In this document: one piece after another, positions 48,598-58,756 of the stretch
How the letters are laid out: every line of letters starts with the position of its first letter
Numbering within the stretch: the first letter of the stretch is position 1
Source: Stenotrophomonas maltophilia
GTDB lineage: Bacteria > Pseudomonadota > Gammaproteobacteria > Xanthomonadales > Xanthomonadaceae
Length of the DNA: 64,000 nucleotides
Direction: 5' to 3'
Assembly: GCF_002799245.1 (NCBI RefSeq)
Contig: NZ_NEQV01000002.1
Span: 558,001 to 622,000, forward strand
Notes under the pieces: model-generated
What the model saw: only the letters and a program-made list of their open reading frames with translations
What the model was told of the DNA's origin: nothing
Database searches by the model: none
Position numbers and translations under genes: made by a program

Positions 48598-50411
48598 TCT
48601 TCGATCCTCACTTCGCGCATCATGCCCGCTTCCATGTGGTACAGCAGATGGCAGTGGTAGGCCCAGCGGCCCAGTGCATCGGCGCGCACGCGGTAGCTGC
48701 GGCGGGTGCCGGGTGGCATGTCGATGGTGTGCTTGCGCAGCTGGAACTCGCCCTGTGCGTTTTCCAGATCGCTCCACACGCCGTGCAGGTGGATCGGGTG
48801 CTGCATCATGGTGTCGTTGACCAGCACGATGCGCATGCGCTCGCCGTAGTTCAGCCGCAGCGGTTCGGCGCTGGCGAACGGGATGCCATCGAACGACCAG
48901 GAGAATTTCTCCATGTGGCCGGTCAGGTGCAGCTCGATCTCGCGGCTGGGCTCGCGGCCATCGGGATCCTCGAACAGGCTGCGCATCGCGCCGTAGGTCA
49001 GCACCTGGCGGCCGTTGTCGCGCAGGCCGATGCCGGGGTCGTCCAGCTTCGGTTCGGTGGCCGAACTCTGCATGTCCACCAGCGGGTTGTTGCGCTCGCT
49101 GGCCGGGTGCTTGGGGGCCTTGCTGGCGCTATCGCCGCCGCCATGCGCGCCGTGGCCCATGCTGGCGCCGCAGCCACCTTCCATGCCCTTCATCGCGGCC
49201 ATGTCGTGGCCACCACCGCCCATGTCATGGCCCGGCATGCCGTGGCCCATGTCGGCCATGGTCAACAGCACGCGTGGGTCACGCTCGGGAATCGGCGCCT
49301 GCAGGCCGTGGCGGACCGCCAGCGTGCCGGCGGCGTAGCCGGTACGGCCCATGTCCTGGCAGAAGATGGTGAAGGCATCCTGGCCGCTGGGTTCCACCAG
49401 TACATCGTAGGTTTCAGCCGGAGCGATGCGGAATTCATCGATGCTGACCGGGTGGATGTACTGGCCATCGGCGGCGACCACGGTCATCTTCAAACCGGGG
49501 ATGCGCACGTCGAAGTAGGTCATCGACCCGCCGTTGATGAAGCGCAGCAGCACCTTCTCGCCACTGCGGAACAGGCCGGTCCAGTTGCCGGCCGGGGCAG
49601 TACCGTTCATCAGGTAGGTATAGGTGTTGGCGTTGACGTCGGACAGGTCGGTTGGCGTCATCCGCATCCGGCCCCACATGCCACGGTCGGACAGCGCCGC
49701 CGACCAGCCGTCGCGCTTCACGTCGCGCAAGAAATCCGGCAGCGTGCGCATGTAGTAGTTGTCGTACGCCGCCAGCTTCTTCATGCGGCGGAACAGTGCG
49801 CCCGGGTCCATGTCGGTCCAGTCGGACAGCATGATCACGTGCTCGCGGTCGTGCCGGTACGGCGCCGGTTCGGCGGGGTCGATGATCAGCGCGCCGTACA
49901 GGCCGGCCTGCTCCTGGAACATCGAGTGGCTGTGATACCAGTAGGTACCGGACTGCTTCAGATCGAAGTGATAGTGGTAGGTCTCGCCGGGCCCGATGCC
50001 GTTGAAGCTCAGGCCGGGCACGCCGTCCATGTTGGCCGGCAGCAGGATGCCGTGCCAGTGGATCGAGGTCGGGTGGCGTTCCAGCGTGTTGCGCACGAAC
50101 AGGTCCACGGTCTGGCCCTCGCGCCAGCGCAGGATCGGGGCCGGCAGCGAGCCGTTGACGGTGATCGCCGGGCGGGTGCGGCCGGTGAAGTTGGCCAGCG
50201 ATTCGCCGATGGCCAGTTCGATGCGGGTATCGCTCAGCACGGCGGGAGCACCGGCCAGGCGTGGCGTGGCCGTGGCGGCGGCGAGCGCGCGCTGCGGCAC
50301 GCCGACAGCGGCGATGCCGGCAACCACGCCGCCGGCGGCCAGGCCCTGCACGAACAGGCGGCGCGACGGCATGGGCACGGCGCCCGGGCCGGGGGGAATG
50401 CGGGTATTCAT
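48594..50411 (-). CDS. copA: Copper resistance multicopper oxidase CopA
   Basis: A 605-aa periplasmic oxidase. The signal peptide has a twin-arginine motif (SRRLFVQGLAAG). Copper-ligand motifs: HWHGI, WYHSHSMFQEQ, then HPIHLHG and HCHLLYHMEAGMM at the C-terminus. A Met/His-rich insert (MGHGMPGHDMGGGGHDMAAM and more) at about 385-440 probably binds copper. It oxidises Cu(I) and detoxifies copper. GGAG lies 9 bases before the ATG at 50411. Located between copL and copB. Confidence 0.95.
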   Translation of the reverse strand: MNTRIPPGPGAVPMPSRRLFVQGLAAGGVVAGIAAVGVPQRALAAATATPRLAGAPAVLSDTRIELAIGESLANFTGRTRPAITVNGSLPAPILRWREGQTVDLFVRNTLERHPTSIHWHGILLPANMDGVPGLSFNGIGPGETYHYHFDLKQSGTYWYHSHSMFQEQAGLYGALIIDPAEPAPYRHDREHVIMLSDWTDMDPGALFRRMKKLAAYDNYYMRTLPDFLRDVKRDGWSAALSDRGMWGRMRMTPTDLSDVNANTYTYLMNGTAPAGNWTGLFRSGEKVLLRFINGGSMTYFDVRIPGLKMTVVAADGQYIHPVSIDEFRIAPAETYDVLVEPSGQDAFTIFCQDMGRTGYAAGTLAVRHGLQAPIPERDPRVLLTMADMGHGMPGHDMGGGGHDMAAMKGMEGGCGASMGHGAHGGGDSASKAPKHPASERNNPLVDMQSSATEPKLDDPGIGLRDNGRQVLTYGAMRSLFEDPDGREPSREIELHLTGHMEKFSWSFDGIPFASAEPLRLNYGERMRIVLVNDTMMQHPIHLHGVWSDLENAQGEFQLRKHTIDMPPGTRRSYRVRADALGRWAYHCHLLYHMEAGMMREVRIEE

Positions 50412-50486
50412 GGTGGTGACTCCAGACACGTAAAGACGCCGGCAGGCGGCCGGCTACGGTGCGCAGGGCGCACGGTGCGTGTGGAA

Positions 50487-50870
50487 TCAGCCGATGGGAG
50501 GGCGCGAGATGGGCGGCAGCGGCGGCGCCGGCCGGCCGGTGGCGGGCATCGGCTGCGGGGCCAGCGACAGCGCCGGGCCGGCCATGAACGGCAATGGCTG
50601 CACCACCAGCAGCGGGTGCTGGGCGCAGCTGCGCACGCAGTCCTTGATCTGGCAGTGGGCGTCGTGGGCGGGGGCCTTGGCCTGTGGGGCCGGGTCGGCC
50701 TGCATGCCGGCGTGGTGGTGGCAGTCGGGACTGCCGCCATCAACAGCAGCGGCCACGGCGTGCGCCATCCGGCCCATTTCTTCGTGACCACTGGCCATGG
50801 CCGCGTTCAGCCCGTTGAGCAACAGGCTGAGCATGAGCACGACGCGGAGCAGGGTCGAGGCCAGGGACAT
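50487..50870 (-). CDS. copL: CopL-like copper-binding regulatory protein
   Basis: A 127-aa protein with an N-terminal hydrophobic segment (LLRVVLMLSLLLNGLNAAM). A His/Cys-rich part contains CHHHAGM and CQIKDCVRSCAQH, and the Pro-rich C-terminus ends RPPIG. This matches CopL of Xanthomonas, needed for copper-induced expression of copAB and encoded directly upstream of copA. Mechanism in the family is not well defined. Start at 50870. Confidence 0.87.
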   Translation of the reverse strand: MSLASTLLRVVLMLSLLLNGLNAAMASGHEEMGRMAHAVAAAVDGGSPDCHHHAGMQADPAPQAKAPAHDAHCQIKDCVRSCAQHPLLVVQPLPFMAGPALSLAPQPMPATGRPAPPLPPISRPPIG

Positions 50871-51073
50871 GGCGCTAATCTAGCCGCAAGCGGGCGGCGA
50901 TGCACTTCCGGCTGAATGGCCGGTTCAAGGTTGGACCCGCACCAATGTAGCGCCGAGCCCACGCTCGGCTGCTGTTCGCGCAGAGGCAGCCGAGCGTGGG
51001 CTCGGCTCTACAGGGCGCCCGCGCGTCGTTGGGACCATGCCCGGCGGCCGCGCAGCGCGGCAGCGCGATACCG
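50871..51073. other. Intergenic region upstream of copLAB and downstream of recQ
   Basis: About 200 bases. Contains the copL promoter area (no regulator box recognised with confidence) and an inverted REP pair at 50947-51011. Confidence 0.55.
50947..51011. repeat. Inverted pair of SMAG/REP hairpins (REPIN-like)
   Basis: GTAG at 50947 and CTAC at 51011 bound two hairpins with AGCCGAGC-type stems. Each hairpin is also the reverse complement of the other over more than 20 bases, so the unit is a long palindrome. The layout is the same as 25887-25956. Confidence 0.87.
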
Positions 51074-52879
51074 TCAGCCCTCTTCGCGAACGATTTCGAC
51101 CAGGCGTGGGCCGTAGCGGCTCAGCTTGGTGCCACCGATGCCGCCGACCCGGGCCAGTTCATCCAGGCTGGTCGGGCGCTGCTCGGCGATGTTGCGCAGG
51201 GTGCTGTCGTGGAAGATCACGAACGCCGGCACGTTCTGTTCGCGGGCCAGTTCGGCGCGCAGGCCGCGCAGCGCGTTGAACAGGGCCAGATCCTGCGGCA
51301 GCACCGACAGCCCGGTGCGTTGCGCACTGCGTTCCCGTCCGCTGGTGCTGCTGGCCGGATCGCGGCGCATGCTGATCTGGCGCCGGCCGGTCAACACGTC
51401 GCGGCTGGCGTCGGTCAGGCGCAGGCCACCGTGGCCCTCGCTGTCCACTTCCAGCAGGCTGGCGGCGACCAGCTGGCGGAACACGCTGCGCCAGGTGCGC
51501 GCATCCAGGTCGCGGCCGATGGCATAGGTGCTGAGCTTGTCGTGCCCCTGCTGCTTCACCTTCTCGTTCTCGCTGCCACGCAGGATGTCGATCAGGTGGC
51601 CGACGCCGAAGCGCTGGCCGCTGCGGTAGACGCAGCTCAGCGCTTTCTGTGCCGGAATGGTCGCGTCCCACGAGGCCGGCGGCGTCAGGCAGTTGTCGCA
51701 GTTGCCGCAGGGCTGGGGGTAGGTCTCGCCGAAGCCGGCCAGCAGCACCTGGCGGCGACATTGCATGGATTCGCAGTAGCCCAGCAGATGGTCGAGCTTG
51801 GCCCGCTCCAGCTGCTTGCGTTCTTCGCCGGCCTCGGACTGCTCGATCATCTGCTTCAGCAGCACCACATCACCCAGGCCGTAACACAGCCAGGCCTCGG
51901 CGGCCTCGCCATCGCGCCCGGCGCGGCCGGTTTCCTGGTAATAGCCTTCCATCGACTTGGGCAGGTCGGTATGCGCGACGAAGCGCACGTCCGGCTTGTC
52001 GATGCCCATGCCGAAAGCGATGGTGGCGCACATCACGATGCCGTCTTCGCGCAGGAAGCGGCGCTGGTTGCTGGCGCGCACTTCCGGCGGCAGGCCGGCG
52101 TGGTAGGGCAGGGCGTTGAAGCCCTGGCCGCAGAGGAATTCGGCGGTCTCCTCGACCTTGCGCCGCGACATGCAGTAGACGATGCCGGCCTCGCCACGGT
52201 GGCCGCGCAGGAAATCGGTCAGCTGCTTGCGGGCATTGTCCTTCTGCACCACGGTGTAGCGGATGTTGGGGCGGTCGAAAGAGCTGACGAAGTGGCGGGC
52301 GTCCTGCAGATCGAGGCGCTCGGCGATCTCGCGCTGGGTCGGCGGATCGGCGGTCGCGGTCAGCGCGATCCGTGGGATCTGCGGCCAACGCTCGTGCAGC
52401 ACGGTCAGCTGGCGGTACTCGGGGCGGAAATCATGGCCCCATTGCGACACGCAGTGCGCTTCGTCGATGGCGAACAGGGCGATCTGGCTGCGCGACAGCA
52501 GCGACAGGAAGCGACCGGTCAGCAGCCGCTCCGGGGCGACATAGAGCATGTCCAGCTCGCCAGCGAGCAGTTCGCGCTCGACGCGGCCGGCGGTCTCGGC
52601 ATCCAGGGTTGAATTCAGGTACTCGGCGCGCACGCCCAGCTGGCGCAGGGCCTCGACCTGGTCCTGCATCAGCGCGATCAGCGGCGAGATGACGATGCCG
52701 CAACCGTCACGCAGCAGGGCCGGGACCTGGTAGCACAGCGACTTGCCGCCGCCGGTGGGCATCAGCACCAGGGCATCGTGACCGGCAGCCACATGCTCCA
52801 CGATGTCCTGCTGCGGACCACGGAAATCGTCGTAACCAAAGACGCGTTGGAGCAGGTCGTGCGCGGGGCGGGAAGGCAT
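51074..52879 (-). CDS. recQ: ATP-dependent DNA helicase RecQ
   Basis: A 601-aa helicase. Helicase motif I is [12 protein letters not shown], and DEAH appears in [19 protein letters not shown]. The RQC domain has a four-cysteine zinc site (CESMQCRR...CGNCDNC). A C-terminal HRDC domain (about 520-600) ends near [15 protein letters not shown]. Unwinds DNA in recombination and repair. Full-length for the family (E. coli 609 aa). Confidence 0.96.
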   Translation of the reverse strand: MPSRPAHDLLQRVFGYDDFRGPQQDIVEHVAAGHDALVLMPTGGGKSLCYQVPALLRDGCGIVISPLIALMQDQVEALRQLGVRAEYLNSTLDAETAGRVERELLAGELDMLYVAPERLLTGRFLSLLSRSQIALFAIDEAHCVSQWGHDFRPEYRQLTVLHERWPQIPRIALTATADPPTQREIAERLDLQDARHFVSSFDRPNIRYTVVQKDNARKQLTDFLRGHRGEAGIVYCMSRRKVEETAEFLCGQGFNALPYHAGLPPEVRASNQRRFLREDGIVMCATIAFGMGIDKPDVRFVAHTDLPKSMEGYYQETGRAGRDGEAAEAWLCYGLGDVVLLKQMIEQSEAGEERKQLERAKLDHLLGYCESMQCRRQVLLAGFGETYPQPCGNCDNCLTPPASWDATIPAQKALSCVYRSGQRFGVGHLIDILRGSENEKVKQQGHDKLSTYAIGRDLDARTWRSVFRQLVAASLLEVDSEGHGGLRLTDASRDVLTGRRQISMRRDPASSTSGRERSAQRTGLSVLPQDLALFNALRGLRAELAREQNVPAFVIFHDSTLRNIAEQRPTSLDELARVGGIGGTKLSRYGPRLVEIVREEG

Positions 52880-53067
52880 CGCGCTAGTTTACCCCGGCGG
52901 GGGAGCCGGCAGGGCTGCGCCCAGGGAACGCGCCATCGCATGCGCGCTGCCGCTCCCACGCTTCGCTTCGCGAAACGCGGGCCCCACTTACCAGCTTCCA
53001 GACCCCCGCCGCTTCGCGGCCGCCCCCTGACTCAGGGGGCACTCCCCTAGACTTGGCCCGGTGGTCA

Positions 53068-53091
53068 GTAGATCCACGCCATGCGTGGATG
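53068..53091 (+). repeat. SMAG/REP hairpin (GTAG type)
   Basis: GTAG then ATCCACGC-CAT-GCGTGGAT, identical to the copy at 21505. Confidence 0.8.
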
Positions 53092-53119
53092 AAATCTGTC
53101 AGATATCGACAAACAACAT

Positions 53120-53160
53120 GGGGTCAGATCCGTTTTCCTGCGGAAAACGGATCTGACCCC
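53120..53160. repeat. GGGGTC palindrome, copy 4
   Basis: Perfect 19-bp arms beginning GGGGTCAGATCCG and ending CGGATCTGACCCC around TGC. The best preserved member of the family in the window. Confidence 0.9.
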
Positions 53161-53308
53161 AGGATGTCCCGACCTACTGCCACCCCAAGCAGCCCCCTCT
53201 GTTGAGGGGGCGCGCCGACAGGCGCGGGGAGAGGCCGGCAGGTGATGCAGGGTCCATGATTCCGCACCGCGGAATCATGGAAACCCGTAGGGGCGAAGCC
53301 CTGAAGGG

Positions 53309-53857
53309 TTACTGCAGTAGAGAGCGCAGCATCCAGGCGTACTTCTCGTGGGTCTGCAGGCGCTGGGTCATCAGATCCTCGGTCGGGGCGTCGTCACCCT
53401 TGGCCGCCACCTCCAGCACTTCACGTGCCGTACGGCAGACCGCTTCGTTGGCGACCACCAACTGGCGTACCATTTCACGCCAGTCCGCACTGTCGGTCAG
53501 GCCCGGTTCCTCGACGATCGAGGTCAGCGCAGCGAATTCCCGGTAGGAGCCCGGGGCATTGAAGCCCAGCGCGCGGATGCGCTCGGCCACGTCGTCCAGT
53601 GCTGCCCACTGCTCGGTGTACTGCGTCTCGAACATGGTGTGCAGCGAGTTGAACATCGACCCGGTCACGTTCCAGTGGAAGTTGTGCGTCTTCAGGTAGA
53701 GCGTGAACGCATCGGCCTGGAAGTGCGACAGGCCGTCGGCGATCTTCTTGCGGTCGCCCTGGGTGATCCCGATATCGATGTTCGGCGCCGACGGTGCCGC
53801 CACTGCAAGCTTCTGCTTGCCGGTCTTGGCCTTGGTCGTGCTCTTGGTCTTCGCCAT
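53309..53857 (-). CDS. dps: Dps-family DNA-binding ferritin
   Basis: A 182-aa protein. A Lys-rich N-terminus (MAKTKSTTKAKTGKQK) is followed by the ferroxidase motif HNFHWNVTGSMFNSLHTMFETQY. This carries the His, Asp/Glu ligands spread over two subunits in the Dps shell, and the DDVAERIRALG segment continues the site. Protects DNA and stores iron in stationary phase or under oxidative stress. AGGAGGA lies 6 bases before the ATG at 53857. Divergent from hrpA. Confidence 0.93.
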   Translation of the reverse strand: MAKTKSTTKAKTGKQKLAVAAPSAPNIDIGITQGDRKKIADGLSHFQADAFTLYLKTHNFHWNVTGSMFNSLHTMFETQYTEQWAALDDVAERIRALGFNAPGSYREFAALTSIVEEPGLTDSADWREMVRQLVVANEAVCRTAREVLEVAAKGDDAPTEDLMTQRLQTHEKYAWMLRSLLQ

Positions 53858-53943
53858 GGGGTTCCTCCTTGTGGAATCGTTGGCCTTCACAGTAAATCAG
53901 TCTCGATGACTGGTCGCTTTCAAAGTTTTGAACGAACCGATTG

Positions 53944-56900
53944 ATGAACTCTATCGATAAAAATCCGCCGCCCCGCCTGCGCCAACAGCGCGCCGCCATC
54001 GACGGCGCCATGAGCCGCGACCGGGGCCGTTTGCTGGGGATGCTCTCGCGTTGCCAGGCCAAGCCACAGGATGCGGCACTGGCCGCTACCTTCGAGCAGG
54101 CCTTGCAGGCGTCGGTGCAGCGCCGGCAGGTCAGGGCGCAGCAGCAGCCGTCCATTACTCTGGACCCGCAGCTGCCCATTGCGCGTGAAGCCGAGGCCAT
54201 CATCGGGCTGATCCGCGACCACCAGGTCGTGGTGATCGCCGGTGAAACCGGCTCGGGCAAGACCACCCAGCTGCCGAAACTGTGCCTGGCCGCAGGCCGT
54301 GGCCAGGCCGGCATGATCGGCTGCACCCAGCCGCGACGGATTGCCGCACGTGCGGTGGCCAGCCGCGTGGCGCAGGAACTGCAGAGCGAGCTGGGCCAGC
54401 TGGTCGGTTACCAGGTGCGCTTCAACGACAAGGTCAGCGAAGACAGCCGCATCAAGTTCATGACCGACGGCATCCTGCTGGCGGAGATCGCCAGTGACCG
54501 CTGGCTGTCGAACTACGACACGATCATCGTCGACGAGGCGCACGAACGCAGCCTCAACATCGATTTCCTGCTGGGCTACCTGAAGCAGCTGCTGCGCAAG
54601 CGCCCGGACCTGAAGCTGATCGTCACCTCGGCCACCATCGACACCGAACGCTTCGCCAGCCATTTCGACAATGCGCCGGTGATCAGCGTCGAAGGCCGCA
54701 CCTACCCGGTGGAAGTGCGCTACCGCGCGCTGGAAGGCGAGGGTGAACAGGAAGGCGAACGCACCGTCAACGACGCCATCGTGTCGGCCATCGATGAGAT
54801 CACCCGCCTGGATTCGCGCGGCGATGTGCTGATCTTCCTGCCGGGCGAGCGCGAGATCCGCGATGCGCACCAGTCGCTGGAACGGCGCAAGTACCGCAAC
54901 ACCGAGGTGCTGCCGCTGTACGCGCGCCTGTCCAACCAGGACCAGGACCGGGTATTCAACCCCGGGCCGAACCGGCGCATCGTGCTCGCCACCAACGTGG
55001 CGGAAACCTCGCTGACGGTGCCGCGCATCCGTTACGTGGTCGATCCGGGCTTCGCCCGCGTCAAGCGCTACAGCCCGCGCAACAAGCTGGACCGCCTGCA
55101 CATCGAGCCGATCTCGCAGGCCAGCGCCAACCAGCGCAAGGGCCGCTGTGGCCGTATCGCCGAGGGTATCTGTTACCGCCTGTACGCCGAGGCCGATTTC
55201 CAGGCGCGGCCGGAGTTCACCGATCCGGAAATCCGCCGCTCCAGCCTGGCCGGGGTGATCCTGCGCATGCTGCAGCTGGGCCTGGGTCGCATCGAAGAAT
55301 TCCCATTCCTGGAAGCGCCGGACGAGCGTGCGGTGGCCGATGGCTGGCAGCAGCTGACCGAACTGGGCGCGATCGATACCGAGCGGCGCATGACCACCAT
55401 CGGCAAGCAGATGGCACGCCTGCCGGTGGACGTGAAGCTGGCGCGCATGCTGGTGGCCGCGCAGGCGGCCGGCTGCCTGCGGCCGATGCTGGTGATCGCC
55501 TCGTTCCTGGGCATCCAGGATCCGCGCGAACGCCCGCCCGAAGCACGCGGTGCAGCCGACAGCGCGCATGCGCAGTTCGCCGATGGGCGCTCCGAGTTCG
55601 TCGGCGTGCTGCGCCTGTGGGATGCCTATCGGCAGGCCCATGAAGATCTGACCCAGTCCAAGCTGCGCGATTGGTGCGGCCGTCATTTCCTTGGCTTCCT
55701 GCGCATGCGCGAGTGGCGCGAGCTGCATCGCCAGCTGCGCCTGCTGTGCGAGGAGCTGGGCTGGAAGGAAGAGGCCAGCGAGGCGTCGATGGCGCCGCTG
55801 CTGGCCGGCAGCAGTGCGCCGGCGCCAGCGCGTGATTATGCTGCCGCGGTGAAGGCCACCCGTGGCCAGTTGCACCGCGCTGCACGCCTGGCCCGCGAAA
55901 GCAAGGCCGAGGCCGCACCGGCCCCGGTGCCCGTGCGTGCGCAGAAGGAACAGGCACCGGCGGGAGGGGGTTTCAGCGAACGCGTGCGTGCAGCGGCCTA
56001 CCAGACCCTGCACCGTGCGCTGGTGGCGGGCCTGCCGACGCAGATCGGCCACCGCACCGAGAAGGGCGATTTCCAGGCGCCGCGCCAGCGCCGTTTCCTG
56101 CCGTTCCCGGGCTCGGCGCTGTCCAAGCGGCCGCCGCCGTGGCTGCTGGTGGCCAATCTGCTGGATACGCAGAAGGTGTGGGGCATGACCCTGGCCGCGA
56201 TCGAGCCGGACTGGGTGATTGCCGAACTACCGCACCTGCTGCTGCGCAAGCACTTCGACCCGCACTGGTCGCGCGCGCAGGGCCAGGTGCTGGCGTCCGA
56301 GCAGATCAGCCTGTTCGGCCTGGTGCTGGCGCCGAAAAAGCCGGTGCACTACGGTCGCATCGCACCGGGCGAAGCGCATGACATCTTCGTGCGCCAGGCA
56401 CTGGTGACCGGCGAGATCAACACCCGTGCCAGTTTCGTGGCCGACAACCAGAAAGTGCTGGAGGTCGCCCGCGAGGAAGAAGCGAAGCTGCGCCGCGCCG
56501 GCATCGTTGCCGACGAAGACTGGCAGGCGCGCTGGTACCTGGACCGGGTGCCGCCGCAGATCCATTCGGCCGCGGGGCTGGATGCCTGGTGGAAGGGGCT
56601 GGCGCCGGAACAGCGCAAGACCCTGCACTGGTCGCTGGTCGATCTGTTGCCGGGTGAAGGCAGCGAACAGGAGCGCTATCCGAAGTACCTGGCGCTGGGC
56701 CAGGCGCGGCTGCCGCTGCATTACCGCTTCGAACCGGGTGCCGACGACGACGGCGTGACCCTGGACGTGCCGCTGCACCTGCTCAACGCGCTGGACCCGG
56801 TGCAGCTGGGCTGGCTGGCGCCGGGCTTCGTCGCCGACAAGGCCTCGGCACTGATCCGCAGCCTGCCCAAGGCGATGCGCCGCAACTACGTGCCGGCGCC

Positions 56901-58026
56901 GGACTTCGGTCGCGCGTTCTACGAGGCGTTCCCGCAGCCCAGTGCCGATGCCATCACCGGCGAGTTGGCGCGTTTCCTGTCACGCGCCACCGGCGCGACG
57001 GTGACCGCGCTGGATTTCGAGCCCGGTTCGATCGAGCCGCACCTGCACATGAACCTGCGGCTGCGCGACGAGCAGGGCAAGGTGCTGGCGACCTCGCGTG
57101 ATCTGGACGCACTGCGCGCGACGTTCGGCAGCCGTGCCGGCGATGCCTTCGCTGCACGCGCCGGCCGCGAGATGGCAGCTGATGGCCTGCGTACGTTCCC
57201 GGCGGCGCCGGTTCCGCTGCAGGTGCCGGGCGAAGCCGGTGTACCGGCCTATCCGGCGCTGCTCGATGAGGGCAACAGCGTGGCGCTGCGCATCTTCGCC
57301 GATCGCCAGCAGGCGCAGGAGGCCCATCCGCTGGGCGTGCGCCGCCTGCTGGAGATCGCGCTGGCCGAGAAGGTCAAGCAGGCACGCAAGCAGTTGCCGG
57401 TCGGTGCCAAGACCGGCTTGCTGTATGCCGCGATCGAATCGCAGGAGCGCCTGCGCGGTGACCTGGTCGATGCGGCGATGAACGCGGTGCTGGCGGAGGG
57501 CCTGGAAGACATCCGCGATGCAGCGGCCTTCGAGCATCGACGCGAGCATGCCGCCAAGGCCCTGTTCGGCGAGGCCATGTCACGGCTGAAGCTGGCCGAG
57601 AGCATCCTGGCGCTGGTGGCAGAACTCAAGCCGATGCTGGAAGCGCCGTTGATGGGCTGGGCGCGCGGCAACCTGGACGATATGGAAGCGCAGCTGGCCG
57701 GCCTGATCCACCCCGGGTTCCTGCGTGATACGCCGGCCGACGCACTGGCGCAGTACCCGCGCTACCTGAAGGCGATGATCCTGCGCACCGAGCGCGCCAA
57801 GCGTGATCCGCCGCGCGACCAGGCACGCATGCTGGAACTGCATCCCTTCCTGGAAGCGCTGCAGGTGGGTGAGCAGCAGGGGCTGCGCGAGCGGCCGCAA
57901 TGGCAGGCCCTGCGCTGGGATCTGGAAGAACTGCGGGTATCGCTGTTCGCCCAGGAGCTGGGTGCACGCACCGGCATCTCGGCGAAGAAACTGGCGCAGC
58001 GGGTGACCGCACTGCGCCAGGCGTGA
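53944..58026 (+). CDS. hrpA: ATP-dependent RNA helicase HrpA
   Basis: A 1360-aa DEAH-box helicase, similar in length to E. coli HrpA (1300). Motif I is GETGSGKTTQLPK, motif II DEAHERSLN, motif III SATIDTERF, and motif VI is in QRKGRCGR. A helicase-associated and OB-fold region (HA2, DUF3418-like) follows, with a C-terminal extension of about 600 residues. An RNA helicase acting in ribosome rescue or mRNA processing. Starts with ATG 53944 (the preceding TTG is not preferred). A REP-like hairpin with 12-bp stem follows at 58034-58061. Confidence 0.95.
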   Translation: MNSIDKNPPPRLRQQRAAIDGAMSRDRGRLLGMLSRCQAKPQDAALAATFEQALQASVQRRQVRAQQQPSITLDPQLPIAREAEAIIGLIRDHQVVVIAGETGSGKTTQLPKLCLAAGRGQAGMIGCTQPRRIAARAVASRVAQELQSELGQLVGYQVRFNDKVSEDSRIKFMTDGILLAEIASDRWLSNYDTIIVDEAHERSLNIDFLLGYLKQLLRKRPDLKLIVTSATIDTERFASHFDNAPVISVEGRTYPVEVRYRALEGEGEQEGERTVNDAIVSAIDEITRLDSRGDVLIFLPGEREIRDAHQSLERRKYRNTEVLPLYARLSNQDQDRVFNPGPNRRIVLATNVAETSLTVPRIRYVVDPGFARVKRYSPRNKLDRLHIEPISQASANQRKGRCGRIAEGICYRLYAEADFQARPEFTDPEIRRSSLAGVILRMLQLGLGRIEEFPFLEAPDERAVADGWQQLTELGAIDTERRMTTIGKQMARLPVDVKLARMLVAAQAAGCLRPMLVIASFLGIQDPRERPPEARGAADSAHAQFADGRSEFVGVLRLWDAYRQAHEDLTQSKLRDWCGRHFLGFLRMREWRELHRQLRLLCEELGWKEEASEASMAPLLAGSSAPAPARDYAAAVKATRGQLHRAARLARESKAEAAPAPVPVRAQKEQAPAGGGFSERVRAAAYQTLHRALVAGLPTQIGHRTEKGDFQAPRQRRFLPFPGSALSKRPPPWLLVANLLDTQKVWGMTLAAIEPDWVIAELPHLLLRKHFDPHWSRAQGQVLASEQISLFGLVLAPKKPVHYGRIAPGEAHDIFVRQALVTGEINTRASFVADNQKVLEVAREEEAKLRRAGIVADEDWQARWYLDRVPPQIHSAAGLDAWWKGLAPEQRKTLHWSLVDLLPGEGSEQERYPKYLALGQARLPLHYRFEPGADDDGVTLDVPLHLLNALDPVQLGWLAPGFVADKASALIRSLPKAMRRNYVPAPDFGRAFYEAFPQPSADAITGELARFLSRATGATVTALDFEPGSIEPHLHMNLRLRDEQGKVLATSRDLDALRATFGSRAGDAFAARAGREMAADGLRTFPAAPVPLQVPGEAGVPAYPALLDEGNSVALRIFADRQQAQEAHPLGVRRLLEIALAEKVKQARKQLPVGAKTGLLYAAIESQERLRGDLVDAAMNAVLAEGLEDIRDAAAFEHRREHAAKALFGEAMSRLKLAESILALVAELKPMLEAPLMGWARGNLDDMEAQLAGLIHPGFLRDTPADALAQYPRYLKAMILRTERAKRDPPRDQARMLELHPFLEALQVGEQQGLRERPQWQALRWDLEELRVSLFAQELGARTGISAKKLAQRVTALRQA

Positions 58027-58033
58027 CCGCGTG

Positions 58034-58061
58034 CAAGGGTCGCCCCATCGGGCGACCCTTG
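58034..58061. terminator. Strong hairpin between convergent hrpA and a secreted-protein gene
   Basis: 12-bp stem CAAGGGTCGCCC / GGGCGACCCTTG with loop CATC. No T run, so it is a candidate terminator only. Confidence 0.5.
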
Positions 58062-58101
58062 CCGCCGGGCATCGATCCGGCGCGGCCGGCATGCCCGGGC
58101 G

Positions 58102-58626
58102 TTACTTGGTGCGGCGAACCTTCGGCTGAACGTTCACCCCGTCCACCTTCATGTACCAGGCCCCCATCACGCCCGGGCGCATGCTGACGTTCGGGGCTTC
58201 CTTGCGGCCACCGGAATAGTGCGTGGCATCTATCTGCTCCCACTCCTGGCCGTTCTGCAGCACGTAGCGGCGGCCCTGGCTGAAGCCACGGAACTCGCCC
58301 TGCAGGTTGCTTTCGATCGGCTCGCTGCTGCCGAAATCCAGGAAGCCACGGTTCTTCTTGATCACTTCCTGGCGGCCTTCTTCGCGCGCTGCGGCGACGG
58401 CCTGGGTGGTGGCCGCCTCGACCTTGCCCTGCAGCCAGCGGTTGAGCGTAGCCAGCTCATCGGCACTGAGCTTGTCCAGGCCGGCGGCCTTGAACTCGGT
58501 GGGTGACATCTGCTGCTGCAGGTCGCCCTGCACCACGCGCTGGGCCAGCGCAGGCGCGGACAGGGACAGCAGCACGGCGGCACAGGCCAGCAGCCGTGGA
58601 CGGACGCGCAGGGCAATCGAAGGCAT
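58102..58626 (-). CDS. Hypothetical secreted protein
   Basis: A 174-aa protein with a signal peptide (MPSIALRVRPRLLACAAVLLSLSAPALAQ). The N-terminal mature part has LDKLSADELATLNRWLQGKVE, a helix typical of short periplasmic modules. The C-terminal half (GEFRGFSQGRRYVLQNGQEWEQIDATHYSG) resembles the conserved beta-rich module of many Xanthomonadaceae secreted proteins of unknown function. GGAG lies about 10 bases before the ATG at 58626. Function unknown. Confidence 0.75.
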   Translation of the reverse strand: MPSIALRVRPRLLACAAVLLSLSAPALAQRVVQGDLQQQMSPTEFKAAGLDKLSADELATLNRWLQGKVEAATTQAVAAAREEGRQEVIKKNRGFLDFGSSEPIESNLQGEFRGFSQGRRYVLQNGQEWEQIDATHYSGGRKEAPNVSMRPGVMGAWYMKVDGVNVQPKVRRTK

Positions 58627-58756
58627 GGCAGGTCTCTCCTGGGGATGTTGGCGAGTGTAGCGGCATGTCTTCATGCCGGGTGATGGTGGCCGCGGTGATT
58701 GTCCCTGAACGGCGCCGGCGCTAGTGTAGGGGCTTCTGTCTTGCCTGCTCGATGCT

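Larger units (their letters stand above)
52880..53308. other. Palindrome-rich intergenic region recQ / dps
   Basis: 429 bases with no credible gene. Contains several hairpins: GCCGC-TTC-GCGGC, GCCCCCTGA-CTCAGGGGGC, a SMAG hairpin at 53068, a GGGGTC palindrome at 53120, GCCCCCTC...GAGGGGGC, and CCATGATTCCGC / GCGGAATCATGG near 53256-53282. Confidence 0.75.

Noticed and set aside
48189..50915. A 908-codon open frame antisense to copA/copB
   Set aside because: High GC content leaves antisense frames open. The translated sequence is low-complexity and matches no family, while CopA and CopB on the other strand carry clear catalytic motifs.
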